64,000 bases of DNA from NCBI RefSeq assembly GCF_027943255.1, contig NC_072892.1:32263792-32327791 (forward strand). Reading direction: 5' to 3'. The notes under the pieces are model-generated. The model was not told the DNA's origin. It did not search any database and saw nothing but the letters and a program-made list of their open reading frames with translations. The DNA is from Anastrepha obliqua (Eukaryota; Arthropoda; Insecta; Diptera; Tephritidae). Numbering within the stretch: the first letter of the stretch is position 1; each line of letters opens with the position of its first letter. This document shows positions 15,894-36,478 of this stretch, one piece after another. A program made the position numbers and the translations under genes.

Positions 15894-15899
15894 AATAAA
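15894..15899 (+). terminator. Candidate poly(A) signal of the MRM2-like gene
   Basis: AATAAA about 120 bases past the stop. Just before it (15838-15880) the unit AAATATTTCTATTAG is repeated three times in tandem. Confidence 0.6.
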
Positions 15900-16074
15900 A
15901 AAACAAAATTGTTACTGTAGCTATAAACTTCTTTTATTTATTTCTTTTTTATAACAATTTTAGTTCTTTGGTTGAATTATATCCGCATTCCTTTAATTTT
16001 TTATTATAAAAATAGTTAATTGTGTTTGCAGAACACTTGAAATCACGCTGACACCAGTTTTTGCTTTCATGTAT

Positions 16075-17538
16075 TTATTCAACCGTTTTGTAGTGGGTTA
16101 AATGATCTATCATCCAATACAACCACTTTGGTTGGTCACCAGGCGCCATATGACCAGCGTTGCGTACCAAAATTTCAATCAAACGACCAGCATGTTTGAC
16201 ATACCCGGCGATTTCATTCTCCACGAGCCAAATTCTTCGCTCTGCAATTTTATATTTGTCAGCGTCAGCGAATTTAAGATGATTTAAATAGTTGCGTGTC
16301 AAAGGGTAAGCTACAATTATATCCAACTGGCCACTATAAATGCAAACAATATATTCATTTAACAGCTCTGCCACCCATGGTGCCACAGTATCCATCACAT
16401 CCTCCTTCAAAAACTTCTCTACCTTATTTACCTTATCGGTATCATGGAATGTCATGTTCCCGACGTGAATTGCTCTGCGAGTTAGGGTCGATTGTATGAA
16501 ATTGCCAAGCGCTTCACCTGGTTCATCACTGTCGGTTTTCAAATAGTTATAGTAGAAATTATAACCAGTGAGATTATGAAAAATAGATCCATTTGTAAGA
16601 TCTCCGTTAATAAGACCGTCGAATATGTCAAATGCGCAGTCCATATCATGATCTTTTATGCATTTTTCACCCTTCGCTTCTTGGGTATGGAACTCTTTTA
16701 AACCGTTATCGTCTATTAAACCCAACTGATATAAATAATCACCATATTTGAGCTGATGTAAAGGATCAGTAAGTCCATTTCCTATAGCCAAACCTTTAAG
16801 TGGTATATAAACACGTGTATCCACTGCATTTTGCATCAGATGAATATGATATGCCAGCGCTGGTACATATTTGCCGGCGTAGGATTCACCCGTTATCCAG
16901 AATCCACTTGAATTGTTCCATTCGAAGAGTTCATATAATTGCATTACAGCCTCGTGCAGGTTACGCCCTACATCTTTTTCGTTTCGAGCATACCCCTCAT
17001 CACTGCCTGTAAAGCTGAAACCAGTACCAACGGGATTGTCAATGTATATAAGGTTGTGAGTGCGACTCCAAGTGTAGTTGCGCTTTTGCAAATGTCCCTT
17101 GGAGTCAAATTCAAAAGGTCCATTTTCTGCAAATAAACCAAACAACGAAGATGCGCCGGGTCCTCCTTGTAACCACAAAACTACCGGTGCATATGTTGGA
17201 TCTTTTTCAGCAGGAAAATGCCAAAAGAACATATTTGATTTACGCCCTGCATCAACTGTTAAATACCCAGCGTAGCTTTCTACATCATGGAACTGACTGC
17301 CAATTACAGCCGCCTTTTTTCGCACTTGGTCTTTCGGTATTTTCTCATCATGTATTAATGGTGTGAGGAAAAGTGGTTCACCGGGATCGCCACCATCCTT
17401 ATATTCATTAAAACGTGGATACGGATTTATAAAACTTCGAGGGTACTTTAATTTGCGAGATTTCTTCGCATCGGCGCTGATACATAGCGCCAACAACGCT
17501 AAGAGGGCGTACATTACAAAACGAGTGCCAAGATTCAT
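16075..17538 (-). CDS. Secreted/lysosomal serine carboxypeptidase (CPVL / vitellogenic carboxypeptidase family)
   Basis: Peptidase family S10; removes C-terminal residues from peptides in an acidic compartment or secretion. A single-exon frame of 487 residues. Residues 1-24 form a signal peptide (hydrophobic YALLALLALCISADA). Substrate-binding WLQGGPGASS is at 123-131. The catalytic triad is complete: Ser219 in GESYAG, Asp406 in SGQLDIIVAYP, His463 in RNAGHMAPGDQP. IDNPVGTGFSF (166-176) and several N-glycosylation sequons (NYT, NNSS, NGS, NLT, NMT) fit a secretory protein. The start is the first ATG with a following signal sequence; an in-frame upstream ATG was not seen. AATAAA overlaps the stop on the coding strand (16074-16079) and more lie near 15935. 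Divergent from IRE1. Confidence 0.94.
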   Translation of the reverse strand: MNLGTRFVMYALLALLALCISADAKKSRKLKYPRSFINPYPRFNEYKDGGDPGEPLFLTPLIHDEKIPKDQVRKKAAVIGSQFHDVESYAGYLTVDAGRKSNMFFWHFPAEKDPTYAPVVLWLQGGPGASSLFGLFAENGPFEFDSKGHLQKRNYTWSRTHNLIYIDNPVGTGFSFTGSDEGYARNEKDVGRNLHEAVMQLYELFEWNNSSGFWITGESYAGKYVPALAYHIHLMQNAVDTRVYIPLKGLAIGNGLTDPLHQLKYGDYLYQLGLIDDNGLKEFHTQEAKGEKCIKDHDMDCAFDIFDGLINGDLTNGSIFHNLTGYNFYYNYLKTDSDEPGEALGNFIQSTLTRRAIHVGNMTFHDTDKVNKVEKFLKEDVMDTVAPWVAELLNEYIVCIYSGQLDIIVAYPLTRNYLNHLKFADADKYKIAERRIWLVENEIAGYVKHAGRLIEILVRNAGHMAPGDQPKWLYWMIDHLTHYKTVE

Positions 17539-19575
17539 GATTAATGGAATCTAAACCAAACAAAAAAAAACAGAAATTAATAAATGTAAATAGGGGATTC
17601 CGGGGTTCGATTGCATTTAAAGGCTATCACTTCTAGCCAAAATTAGAACTTAGCGCGAATGAAGAGAATAATATTAGATAACAAACCTTAAAACTGCAAA
17701 ACTTTTTCTTTTAACAAAGGAATTAGCACAACTTGCATAAAATTTGAATAACAACTTCAACGTAGTGACATGAATGAAATAGGGAAAAATATTGCCGAAA
17801 AGAGGGCGAAGAATATCGCAAGCAAAGAAAAAACCGTATTTGGAGACTTTAGTTGTGTTCGATAACAAATAAGCCATCGCCAGCATGAATGCTAACTTGT
17901 TGCTTTAAGCATTGGATTCGGTACTTTTTTTTAATTAAAACGTAGCAGAAATTTATGTTTAGTGCCCAATGCCCTTTTTAGCGCTTTTTTCTGAACTCAA
18001 ATGTTATCTACATGCATTTATCTAAGATATGAAGTCAAAAACACAAAATATATTGCAATATTGAAATGCAAGAATCTGCAATTTTAAATACACTAAAATG
18101 GTTTACGTTAAGGCATGTAAAGACTCTGCTGGTCTGGTCCATTTGAAAATACATATGGCAAGTTTGGTAACTCAGCTCTTGTCATAATCATATTCAAATG
18201 CCGAAGTTGAGCAAGTTTTCAACGCAGTGAATACCTTGAAACGTGTATCCTATATTTCAGTAAATTAAAGAGAAAATTGTCGTAATAATGAAAATATAAT
18301 GGAAGACGTAAATTGTTTCATCGATAGTAAACACTTTTATCAAAATTCAAAATATAGATTGAAACAAATTGTGCGGCCTCAAGTTGAAAATGACGAGGAA
18401 ATAGATTTTGAAAATATTTTGTTTATATATCAGTACATCAGTACATTTTAAATGTACATGTTTTTACAGAACCGTTAAAACTTGTGTATTATTGAACTAT
18501 ACCATATATTATATGTTTATTTCCTTTACTTATGTTAAATATATTATGTTAAATATATATAATATACTAACTATTATGAAAATAATTAATTCTTTTCTTT
18601 AAAAAAATTTAGTGCTTTTTAGTAAGTTTGAATGCTGTTTTTCGAAGTTTTAACGAAAATTCTTTCCCAACGTCAACGAACGCAAAATTTGCCATCATTT
18701 GCCAGAATTTCCGCGTTAGTAACGTATTTGACTATAAATAGCAAATTTGAAACCGCATGATGGATAATTTTCGCTAAAATTTCTTCAGTTATTAAATTTG
18801 TGTCTGTTTTTCGGTGTCTTTGTTAGTTCGCTATTTGTTTTGAAATCTGTCCATTCTATGACGTAGCACGTCAAATCATTTATTTCCTCATTCAATTTTT
18901 CTTCGTCATTCGATTTTTCCTTGTACCAGCAGTTGTAATATATTTGTTGTCTCTGGTTATATGTCCCAAATAAGCGACATTACGTCTTATTATGTTTATT
19001 GAAGTTTGTATCCTATTTAGCACTATGCCATTTGATACTATGTAAGTCCAACTTTTTCGAAGAAACAAGATAGCGGTACTGGAATGGAACTGCCTTAATT
19101 TTTTCTACATCATGATATGTCACTATATAATTTTATAAGAATGCTCTTAATCTTTTGTCAGCATGAACAATTTTCAGCTATAAATTAGCTTACATAAGTA
19201 AGTAGCATTCTACTTGACACAACATTTACCGTACCGAAATCATAAATTTACTTTAGTACATCACAAAGCAACCCTACCGAGTTGCTAGTTTTTTCCACAT
19301 CGTTTCTTTTCATATTCCTCTCAGTTACTCTCACAATCATTTCATTTGACAGCTTGCATTAAATTTTGACCGGAGAACGTATTTCAACGATGGCGTATTT
19401 TTCTAGATATGAACTATTCCAATTTATTAATAATTAAAAAGAAATTAAGGACTTAAAAACATAGAAGAGTGTTTGAAAGAAAGAAAAGAAAAAGTGTAAA
19501 TTAACTTTCTACAAAATATGATTTCAGAGAAGTGATGCTAGAAATAAATAGCAAAGTGGGTGAAAAAGTGTGGAA
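17539..19575. other. Intergenic region between carboxypeptidase and IRE1 (divergent promoters)
   Basis: 2 kb, AT-rich. It must contain promoters for both genes. Apart from a hAT-like coding scrap at about 18170-18290 I see no gene, RNA or clear terminal repeats. Confidence 0.5.
18170..18290 (+). pseudogene. Possible hAT transposase dimerisation-domain scrap
   Basis: The frame gives SYSNAEVEQVFNAVNTLKRVSYISVN and a stop; SNAEVEQVFN resembles the conserved SNA..ER.FS motif in the C-terminal dimerisation region of hAT transposases. No other hAT domains or ends nearby. Confidence 0.45.
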
Positions 19576-28321
<8,746 letters not shown>

Positions 28322-28884
28322 GAAAGTAAATTACACAAAAATTATTACTTAGTTTAATTAAGTAAACTTTTTTAATTAAGTACACTGTTAGCAAGTATTT
28401 AGCTTAGATTGATAGCTATTTTAACTTTTAAACAATTTTTATTACAAGGACGTTATGTAGATTAGGAAGAGGATCAGTTCTTTCCTGGTAAAGTGCTATG
28501 ACAACCATACGAACTTTTTCGAAGCAATGCCACTTTGGCTCAGGGTTTGGCATTTTGCCCTATCACTGAATTGCATTATCACTATTTTTTTAGTGGCAGT
28601 TGAAATAAGGGTTTCATGATCCATAAATATTCAGTTGTTTAGCTTTCTTTCCGCTAAATCTTCAGTTTCCGCTTATTGCATTAATTATTTAGTGCATTAT
28701 GCCCAACCCTGCTATGGCATTATTATTTTGGATCTAACGTTGTGATAGTACGAACGTACAAATTTGTAATTCCCTATATGAAAAAGCTTTAAAACAGGTA
28801 AAAATGTGAATATTTTTGGAAAAGTAAACTTTTAATGATTGAAGCAAATGGTCTTTTATACATTTTTTTTGATTTGTAATTAAA
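28322..28884. other. IRE1 3' flank
   Basis: Presumed 3' UTR and spacer; no canonical AATAAA within the first 280 bases that I can find and no coding frame recognised. Confidence 0.4.
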
Positions 28885-28888
28885 TTAA

Positions 28889-29155
28889 CCACTCCGTTGG
28901 GTACCTTTTTATACTTTTTTCTTGTAAGCCCTGCGCTGGGCACCTTTTTTAAAACGTTCAGTTTGTCACGCGGGTCTGGCCCTTTTTCGTACTGTTCGAG
29001 GATCCTTTTTAAAAGGTTATATCCATAAATCGGTAGAAAATAAAATTTTAGGAAGTTACCGGGAAGTTCAAGACTTCGGCTATAATAGACTTCAGCTAAT
29101 GTGTTGAAACTCACACCCAAAATGGAAAAAATCTGGCCGGGTGCCCAATGGAGGG
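28889..29155. mobile_element. TTAA-flanked MITE (family P1), copy 2
   Basis: TTAA at 28885-28888 and 29156-29159. Ends CCACTCCGTTGGGTACC and GGGTGCCCAATGGAGGG. The inner TTGGGCACC-like block occurs twice near the left end (28894 and about 28933), as if an end had been duplicated. Confidence 0.85.
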
Positions 29156-29159
29156 TTAA

Positions 29160-29540
29160 GCGAGGAAGCGCATAGAATAGACCTCTGCTAACAAAGCTTA
29201 TGAACGTGGAGAAAGTATTAAGACAAGTTGTACTCCTACCAGACAACAGCTCAACGCTAGGCAAAAATTTTTTTTGAAAAAAAAAACATATTCTAACCCT
29301 TTGCACTCGGAGACCATTTTCACATTTCCTTCCAACAACTCGATAATGATATATATATTTTATCATCAAAAATGTTGCTGTTGTTGTTGTTATCATCAAA
29401 TGCGTTTTTAGTTAAAAAAATAAAACATTAAAATATATAATTTTTGCATGAATTTATAATTTTCTAGAGTCTGCATTTCGAATTACCGAAATAAATGCTC
29501 ATGCCAGCAGTGCTGGTATTCCGAGTGCAAAGGGCTAAGC
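29160..29540. other. Spacer, nothing recognised
   Basis: AT-rich, with GTTGTTGTTGTTATCATCAAA near 29380; no coding frame or paired ends. Confidence 0.35.
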
Positions 29541-29680
29541 TTTGTTGTTGCTGTAACAGCATAAAACATTCCCCATATATTTTGGGGCAGGTACTACTGA
29601 AAGTGACAGTCCTTGGCCGATTATAGGCACGACTGTCGTATTTAAGTCGCAGAACATGCCTCCAGCCACTACATATCCAT
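29541..29680 (+). repeat. GTT-rich short repeat, second copy
   Basis: TTGTTGTTGCTGTAACAGCA, then CATTCCCCATATATTTTGGG, GTGACAGTCCTTGGCCG and CGACTGTCGT, in the same order as 5342-5460 and 29755-29895. Confidence 0.65.
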
Positions 29681-29754
29681 ATATTTTTCCACTTATTAAG
29701 AGTGGCCGCAAAGCCTTTTTGTTTTTTTGTATGCTCCTGAAACTCTTTGGCTTA

Positions 29755-29895
29755 AGTTGTTGTTGTTGTTGTAGTAGCATAAACATTCCTTATAGATATA
29801 TGGTGAATGCTGCTGAAGTGACAGTCTTGGCCGAATATAAATCCCATTTGTACCGGTTACGTAGAACCGACTGTCGTGGGAACGATTTGGCTTAA
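29755..29895 (+). repeat. GTT-rich short repeat, third copy
   Basis: TTGTTGTTGTTGTTGTAGTA, GTGACAGTCTTGGCCGAA, GTAGAACCGACTGTCGTGGG. Lies 75 bases after the previous copy in the same orientation. Confidence 0.65.
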
Positions 29896-30084
29896 GTCTC
29901 AATAAGTTGATTTCTAATTGAGTATTCTCAATCCCAGAAGTGATTTCAAAAAGAGATTCCTTCAAAAATAAAAAAATAATGATAAAAAATGTTCCGCCAG
30001 TTTTATGCTAGGAAATAATAACTTGTGAATATCACAAATTGAAGCAACGCCATGAATAACGTCAAGCGACAAAATTGAACGACT

Positions 30085-30527
30085 TTTTTACAACCTTCGG
30101 TTGGGCGCCTTGGTCTGACCCTTTTTTTGTTATGTTCAAAGGATACTTTTTTAAAGGTTATAACCATAAATCGATAAAAAATTAAATTTTGGGAAGCTAC
30201 CTGGAAGCCTAAAAAACAGAAAAAGATTAGAAATAAGCAGTCGCTCCTCCAAATGTATTTCTGCCATGAAGAAGTTCCTCATTAAAACCATTTGCCGTTC
30301 GGAGTCGGCTTAAAACTGTAGGTCCCACCATTGGTGGATCAGCATCAAGACGCACATCACAAATAGGAGGAGGAGCTCGGCCAAACACCTTGCAGAAGTA
30401 TTACGCGCCAATTATTTATTTTATTTTTATTTTTACCTGGAAGCTCAAGGCGTTAGCGATAATAGAAATACTATATGTTAAATTCACGTCCGAAGTCGCA
30501 AAAGCCAGTCTGGCCAGATCCGGAGGG
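30085..30527. mobile_element. TTAA MITE (family P1), copy 3, split by a SINE
   Basis: The left half (CAACCTTCGGTTGGGCGCC ... GGTTATAACCATAAATCG ... GGAAGCTACCTGGAAGC, to about 30210) and right half (ACCTGGAAGCTCAAGGCG ... CCAGATCCGGAGGG, from about 30435) together make one P1 copy. The right TTAA is at 30528-30531. Confidence 0.75.
30211..30434 (+). repeat. SINE 3' part inserted in the P1 MITE, with target duplication
   Basis: Flanked by a direct repeat ACCTGGAAGC (about 30200 and 30436), so it is a genuine insertion. Contains CATTTGCCGTTCGGAGTCGG, CTTAAAACTGTAGGTCCC, ATCAAGACGCACATCAC, GGAGGAGGAGCTCGGCC and ends in an A/T-rich TATTTTATTTTTATTTTT tail. The tRNA head is absent (5' truncation, typical of SINE insertion). 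Confidence 0.8.
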
Positions 30528-30599
30528 TTAAATTGAAAAAAAAAGGATTTACAAATTTGAATAATGGAGAAGTGTTTTATCTCTCAATGGATGCTAACA

Positions 30600-30715
30600 A
30601 GTGTTGCCTGTTCCCACGACAGTCAGTTCTACGTAACTGGAATGCCTCGGATTTATATCCCGCCATGGATTGTCATTTCGATACAACAACTACAACAGTA
30701 ACAACAAGTTTTTCC
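30600..30715 (-). repeat. GTT-rich short repeat, fourth copy, reversed
   Basis: Complement order: CCACGACAGTCAGTTCTACG, GATTTATATCCCG, ending ACAACAACTACAACAGTAAC. Confidence 0.6.
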
Positions 30716-30729
30716 ACTAAGCGTAACCT

Positions 30730-32124
30730 ATTTTTTTGATTGTCGCTTAAAACGTTATTCACGGCGCTGATTCAATAGCGTAAAAAAGTGTGACTAAATA
30801 CGCAAAGTTGGCTTGCTCCACTTGCAAATTATTTTTTGTTCTATTTTGGTTTTTGGGTGCGAATATCGCGCAATAAAATTTTAGTTCTATGAAGATCGCC
30901 ACTCGGTGGGCAAACGTTTTCGAATCTCTGCACTGAAAAAGCTTGTCGTCAGCCATTCGGAGACGGCAAAAATAGAACTACGGACGCCTAAATATCGTCC
31001 GAATTTTCGAATTAAATATTTTGCGTCACTGCGATTTATTTGATTGAATTTGCAATGCTCAAAACATCTACATATTGACCTTATGGCTGTACTAATTGAA
31101 AGCTGTGCATGCATGCGCCGAATTTTGTACCAAAACCCTTTTTCGAATCATGACAATATAAGTATTTTCTTACATCCGTATATTTCTTATTCAAAAAACA
31201 CTTAATTGAGTGTAAAAAATTATGGGGACAACGAAATTCAAGTTACATAAAATTGATGCATTTCATGACGAATAGAATAAATCACTAAATTTGAAAAATA
31301 AGTGTGAAATTGGAGAAACAAACATACAAACTTGTATGTATGTAATGTACGATAAAAAGCGCGATCCTTTCAATCCACACTTTGGAGTAGTTGTTGAAAA
31401 TTAGTTTTTTTTTTAAGATATTGGCTGAGAAATAAATATAAAAAAGTTTCTTTTGTTGGCGAATATTCAAACAAATAAGTTTGAAAAATATATAAAAAAG
31501 TGCAATTTTTAGCAATTGTAATTTTATTAATTATAATATTTTGCATTAATTTTTTTGCATATAGCAAATAGCGGCAATTATTTAGCGCACTGTCGATTGA
31601 AAAGAATCGCTGCTTAGAAATCAGAAAAAGTGTCTGTCAAATGCACGTAAATTGTCTGTGATAACATTTACTGTTAAACTTAAGAATTGTATAAACACAA
31701 AAAAAAAAAAAATAAATAAAAAATAAAAATAAATGCTTACAGTTTAGACTGTTTGCTTTTGTTTGCAAGTGAAAATCAAAAACGAAAACTACTATTTTAC
31801 ATAAAATAAAGCATTTTTAGTTGCACAATTCGGCCCCAAGCACCCAAACACTTTTTATAATACTTTAGATTCGATATTGTTTATAAGTGATACAAAAATT
31901 ATAATTGCAATAATTAATAAAAAAATATATATTAAAAAAAAAACAAAAAACGAGAATAATACAGATTTAACTATGTGACTAGTTATGAATGCTTTCGTCT
32001 ATATACGAGTATAGGGGCTTCCAATAAGCGCGTGCCATCTTCAATCAATTTGAACGATTTTTGAGCGCTCTGGAACGCAGGATGATTTTTTAAACTTGGC
32101 TACTAGTAAACGTCAAAAAACGTT
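30730..32124. other. Spacer, nothing recognised
   Basis: AT-rich. The only reading frames are short and unlike known proteins. No paired terminal repeats seen. Confidence 0.35.
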
Positions 32125-33165
32125 GTCAGAGTAAAAAAAAAATAAGACATAAAAATATAAAAAATTAAAAAAAAACAAAAAATAAAAAAAGATAAAAATA
32201 AAATAAATAATAAAAAAAAAATAATAGTAAATAAAAAACAATAAATAAAAATAAATAAAAAAAACAAAATAAATAATAAATTAAAAAAATTAAAAATTAA
32301 TCATAAAGAAATAAAAAATAAAAATAAAAAGTAAAAATAAATAAAAAATAACAATAAATAAAAATTAAAAATAAATTAAAAGTAAAAATAAATAAAAAAT
32401 AATTAATAAATAAAAAAATAAAATTAAAAATAAAAATAAAAGTAAATAAAAAAAATAAATAAAAACTAAAAATAAATAAAAAAATAAAGGTAAAAAAAAA
32501 TTAAATAATAAAAACATTTTTAATAAATAATAAATAAAAAAATTAAAAAAAAATAAATGGAAAAAATAAAAAGTAAAAATAAATAAAAAATAAAAATTAA
32601 AAATAAATGAAAAAAATAAATTAAAAAAATTAAAAATAAATAAAAAATGGAAATCAAGAAATAATAAATAAAAATAAATAAAAAGATAAAAAATAAGAAT
32701 AAATAAAGAATAAAAATAAATATAAATAAAAAATAAAAGATAAAAATCAAGAAATAATAAAAAATAAATGAAAAAAAAATAAATAAAAAATAAAATTAAA
32801 TAAAAAAAAATTATGTATAAAAAAATAAAAAGTAAAAATAAATAAAAATTAAAAATAAATAAAAAATGGAAATCAAGAAATAATAAATAAAAAATAAAAG
32901 GATAAAAAATAAGAATAAATAAAGAATAAAAATAAATATAAATAAAAATAAAAGATGAAAATCAAGAAATAATAAATAAAAATAAATAAAAAATAAAAAG
33001 ATAAAAAAAGTAAATAAAAAATATAAAATATATATAAAAAATTAAAAAAATAAATAAATAAAATAAATAAAAAATAAGAATAAATAAAAAATAAAAATAA
33101 ATGAAAAATAAAAATAAGTAAAAAATAAAAGTAAATAAAAATATAATATGTATAAAAAATAAAAA
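32125..33165. repeat. 1 kb A/T low-complexity tract (AAATAAAA-type)
   Basis: Almost only A and T: irregular AAATAAAA, AAAATTAAAA units with rare G or C. A block with AAATGGAAATCAAGAAATAATAA appears three times (about 32645, 32750, 32870) with similar spacing, showing local duplications. FIFYLFLF-type frames on the minus strand are an artefact of composition. Confidence 0.9.
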
Positions 33166-33717
33166 TGAACGCCATGACAGTTCATAGATTGGGTCTGCGC
33201 TTATTGTGAAAACCCTTCTACAAGTAAATGCACCTTTATGTTAGACGATATCTAATTATTTTTTACCTAATTTAGCTTAAGTTTATTGAAATTTTATTCC
33301 TGACAATTGTAACCAAAAATCTGTAACTGTATGCGTATTTTCAAGTTTATAATAAAGTTTTAATTAGTATAAAAATAAAAACCCTTTTTTTATTATCACG
33401 AATTTTTTATTTGTTTTACTTATTTTATCTCAAAAAAAAAAAACAATAAACAATTGATTTGCACAAACACACGTGCAGTTTATGTTTATGTGTGTAATTA
33501 GTGTTGAGTTGCTGAGTGCCTGCACAGCGATTTCTATGTAACAAATATTCGTAGTCAAACAAATACTTAAGCAACTAAAATTAGTTAACAAATATAAAAA
33601 AAAAAAATAAAATAACAAACATTCTTAAAAACATAATACAATATTAAATTAATAAGAATAATTTGGACAATTTTTTGCGCGCATAAGCATACTTATATAT
33701 GTGGGTGTATGTGTATA

Positions 33718-34239
33718 CAAGGTGGCGCAAAATTAATCATCCGATTTTTTTAATAACTTTTTCACTAAATTCAATAAAAAAAATTTTTTTTAGTGGTGAA
33801 AATAAAGATTTTGGTGAGAGAGAAACGGCGGCGTTAAACGGGATTACCGGCGCAGTTAATTCTGATTAAATTTGTAGTGTGAGAGCCGGTTGTTATGCAG
33901 ATTAGTGAACAGCTGGATAGTTTTGTCAGTAAAACATAGACCGCAGGCAACAAATACAGTTATTAGCTGCCCTGATATTACGAATTATTTCTTACAAAAA
34001 TTATTTATTAAAAAAAAATCTTAAAATGCAATTTCTCAAACTGCTCCGAAATATCAAAACAATTAATGCCCAGTCTTTCTTGTTCTTCTCTTTCATTAGT
34101 TTGATTACTTTTCACTCACATTAGATATTAACTGTCGCTGCAGTCTTCTAGCTTACGAGTGTCAAATATGATTGACGTGCGACGCCCTTTGCACAAACTA
34201 TACATTTTCCGGTAGGATGATTAATTTTGCGCCACCTTG
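33718..34239. mobile_element. MITE family M1, copy 2 (522 bp, longest)
   Basis: Left CAAGGTGGCGCAAAATTAAT, right GGATGATTAATTTTGCGCCA..CCTTG; TA precedes the left end. The interior is longer than other copies but shares AGTGTCAAATATGATTGACG near the right end. Confidence 0.85.
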
Positions 34240-34599
34240 TTTGAGTGTTTAACAGTAAGCATTTGGTAAAACAGCTCAAATCGACTTTGTCATTTTACGG
34301 TTCAACATTAAACTACCGGGTTTATTATTGTACAATATTTCAATTATTAATTATTTAGAGCTGAAGCTTAAGTCTTGGTACTTGGTCTTGCCATAAATTC
34401 TGTGACAAATTTTACAATGCATACGGCGAGAATAAATTCGTAGAAAAAAGTTCCCTTATTTTTGCTTTTGTTCGTATGCATTCTCTACTCTAAAATTATA
34501 CTCAGTTTTGTGGCAAATTTCGTTTGTTAACAATGAAGTGAGATTTACGAATTGCTAAAAAAACTTAATAGAGAATGTTTGTTTACCGCTCGATCAATC

Positions 34600-35490
34600 G
34601 TTTTTCCCAAACGTATGAACTGACAGACAGAAAAAGAAGTGATCGTCCTTCGCGTGTTTCGAACCAGTGCAGCTATAAAAGCCGTTCCAGAAATAATTCA
34701 CAGAAATCCCTTTAGAAAGCAGAAAATTATGTCCAGGAAAATGAATGTATAGATCAGATCCATATCCAGACTAATTAGAGATGATCGCCACATGCAAGCC
34801 TTCCGTCGCTCAACTGTTCATCTTTTGACAACGCGCTTGAAGAAAATTAGACTCCGCAGATGCAAGCAGCTTCTTTAGGGGCACGCGGTCAATGACCATG
34901 AAAATATATTTTTCATAGATGAGAAATTTTTCATTGTTGAGGAAGTTTTTAATAAGCAAAACTACAAAATCTATGCTAAAACCTCTAAAGACGCAAAAAA
35001 TGTTGTTCCAAGTGTTCAGCGTAGCCACCATCCAGCCTCCGTAATGGTTTGGTGGCGAGCGTCTTTTAAAGGCGTTACATCTCTTTATTTTTGCGAAAAA
35101 CGGGTTAAGACTGTGGTAAAAGTGTACCAGGAGAATGTCTTAGAAGGTGTGGTGAAGCCGTTGATCAGTACTCTCTTCAATGGAGAGTGTTGGATCTTCC
35201 AGCAAAATTCCGCTCCAGCCCATAAGGCAAAAACCACCCAGCAGTGACTAAGAAACAATATTCCTGGGTTCATAGCCGCAGAAGATTGGTCATGTGGAGG
35301 TTCAGATCTGAATCCATTGGGCTACAGTTTGTGGTCAGAATTGGAGAACATGGCTGGCGGTCGAAAACCTCACAGAAATTTGGAGAGTCTCAAACAATTT
35401 TTGGTTCGAGCAGCGACGCCAATATCCATGGAAACCGTGCGTGCTGCAATGGCTGAATGGCCCAATCGTTTGAAGGATTGTGTGTAAAAA
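34600..35490 (+). mobile_element. IS630/Tc1-like transposase remnant
   Basis: Pieces in two frames: FIDEKFFIVEEVFNKQNYKIYAK (first Asp region), ASVMVWWRASFKGV, CWIFQQNSAPAHKA (second region, Asp replaced by Asn in QQN), then after a TGA DLNPLGYSLWSELEN (third region) and LVRAATPISMETVRAAMAEWPNRL to about 35487. Loss of the second catalytic Asp plus the stop mean it is inactive. Terminal repeats were not identified. Confidence 0.75.
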
Positions 35491-35737
35491 GCAAATGGTG
35501 ACAATTTCGAATTAAAATTAAATTTGTTTTTATACTTAAATGATTAAATAAAACTAACATCATTAAAAAAGTATTACAATTTCATAGCTATTTATAAGGG
35601 ACTTAACTTGTAACAGAACTTATGGCAGAAGCAAGTATTTCAGAAAAATTTTTAATTAAACAAAAAATTTTTTTCTTTTGAATAACTTTTTTTATGATAG
35701 CTCAGAATTAATTGCTGTAAACGCAAAAAATGTTTAA

Positions 35738-36478
35738 GGGGGGAGCCTGCTTTAGAGGCTTCAAAAAATCGATTGTTTCGTGGATTTTTTTTTGGAAGGA
35801 AAGAAATATTCGATTGAAACGAAACTTTCAGGTTTTATTGTTATATATTTCAACAGTCTTCTCACATTTTTTCATTAAAATATATGTCATATTATGCCTG
35901 GTACAAGCATCTTGCCGAGGCGCCTCGAGTGTGCATGTGTCGTGCGGCGGGAAAGATGCAGGTCGCAATTTTCATCAGAAACCAAAAACCCAAAAAAAAA
36001 TTTTATTTTAGTATAGTATAGCTTCTAGTTAAACCAAGAAAATTAAACAAAAAGTGAGAAATTCAACAATTTTTCGCTAATTAAAAAAAAAATTAATTTT
36101 TTTGGCAAAACAAATTCACTTTAGATTGTTTAAAAAGTGGGTTAATCATAACTTTCTTAAGGTTTTTTAGGTTCAACTAGAAGAGAATTTAATTCCGAAT
36201 GCAATCAATGCTATATCGTTTCGATAGGACGTTTAACTTTTTCCCCATCTTTCCCGCCAATTAGGAAAAATCGTAAAAATAAAGAACCGAGAAAGCGCAC
36301 TTCGAGCGATCCGGCCGTTCGTATACCTGCTCGACGCTTGCTCACAATTTCTTCTGTAACTACGAAAATATTTTGAATTTGCTTTTGAAATTTTGAGGAC
36401 ACATTCTTGGATAGTTTGGGAAGATATTTATGCAAAAAAAAATATCGATTTTTGAAGCCTCTAAAGCTGGCTCACCCC
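35738..36478. mobile_element. 741 bp TTAA-flanked element (family P2)
   Basis: TTAA at 35734-35737 and 36479-36482. Ends GGGGGGAGCCTGCTTTAGAG and its complement CTCTAAAGCTGGCTCACCCC, inverted over about 33 bases. The interior is non-coding with a GC-richer patch at 35910-35960 and another at 36290-36340. A second, different TTAA-using family in the same window. Confidence 0.8.

Noticed and set aside
32520..33175. Minus-strand frames rich in FIFYLFLF that look like membrane proteins
   Set aside because: Pure consequence of an A/T-only tract; no start context, no homology, periodic composition.
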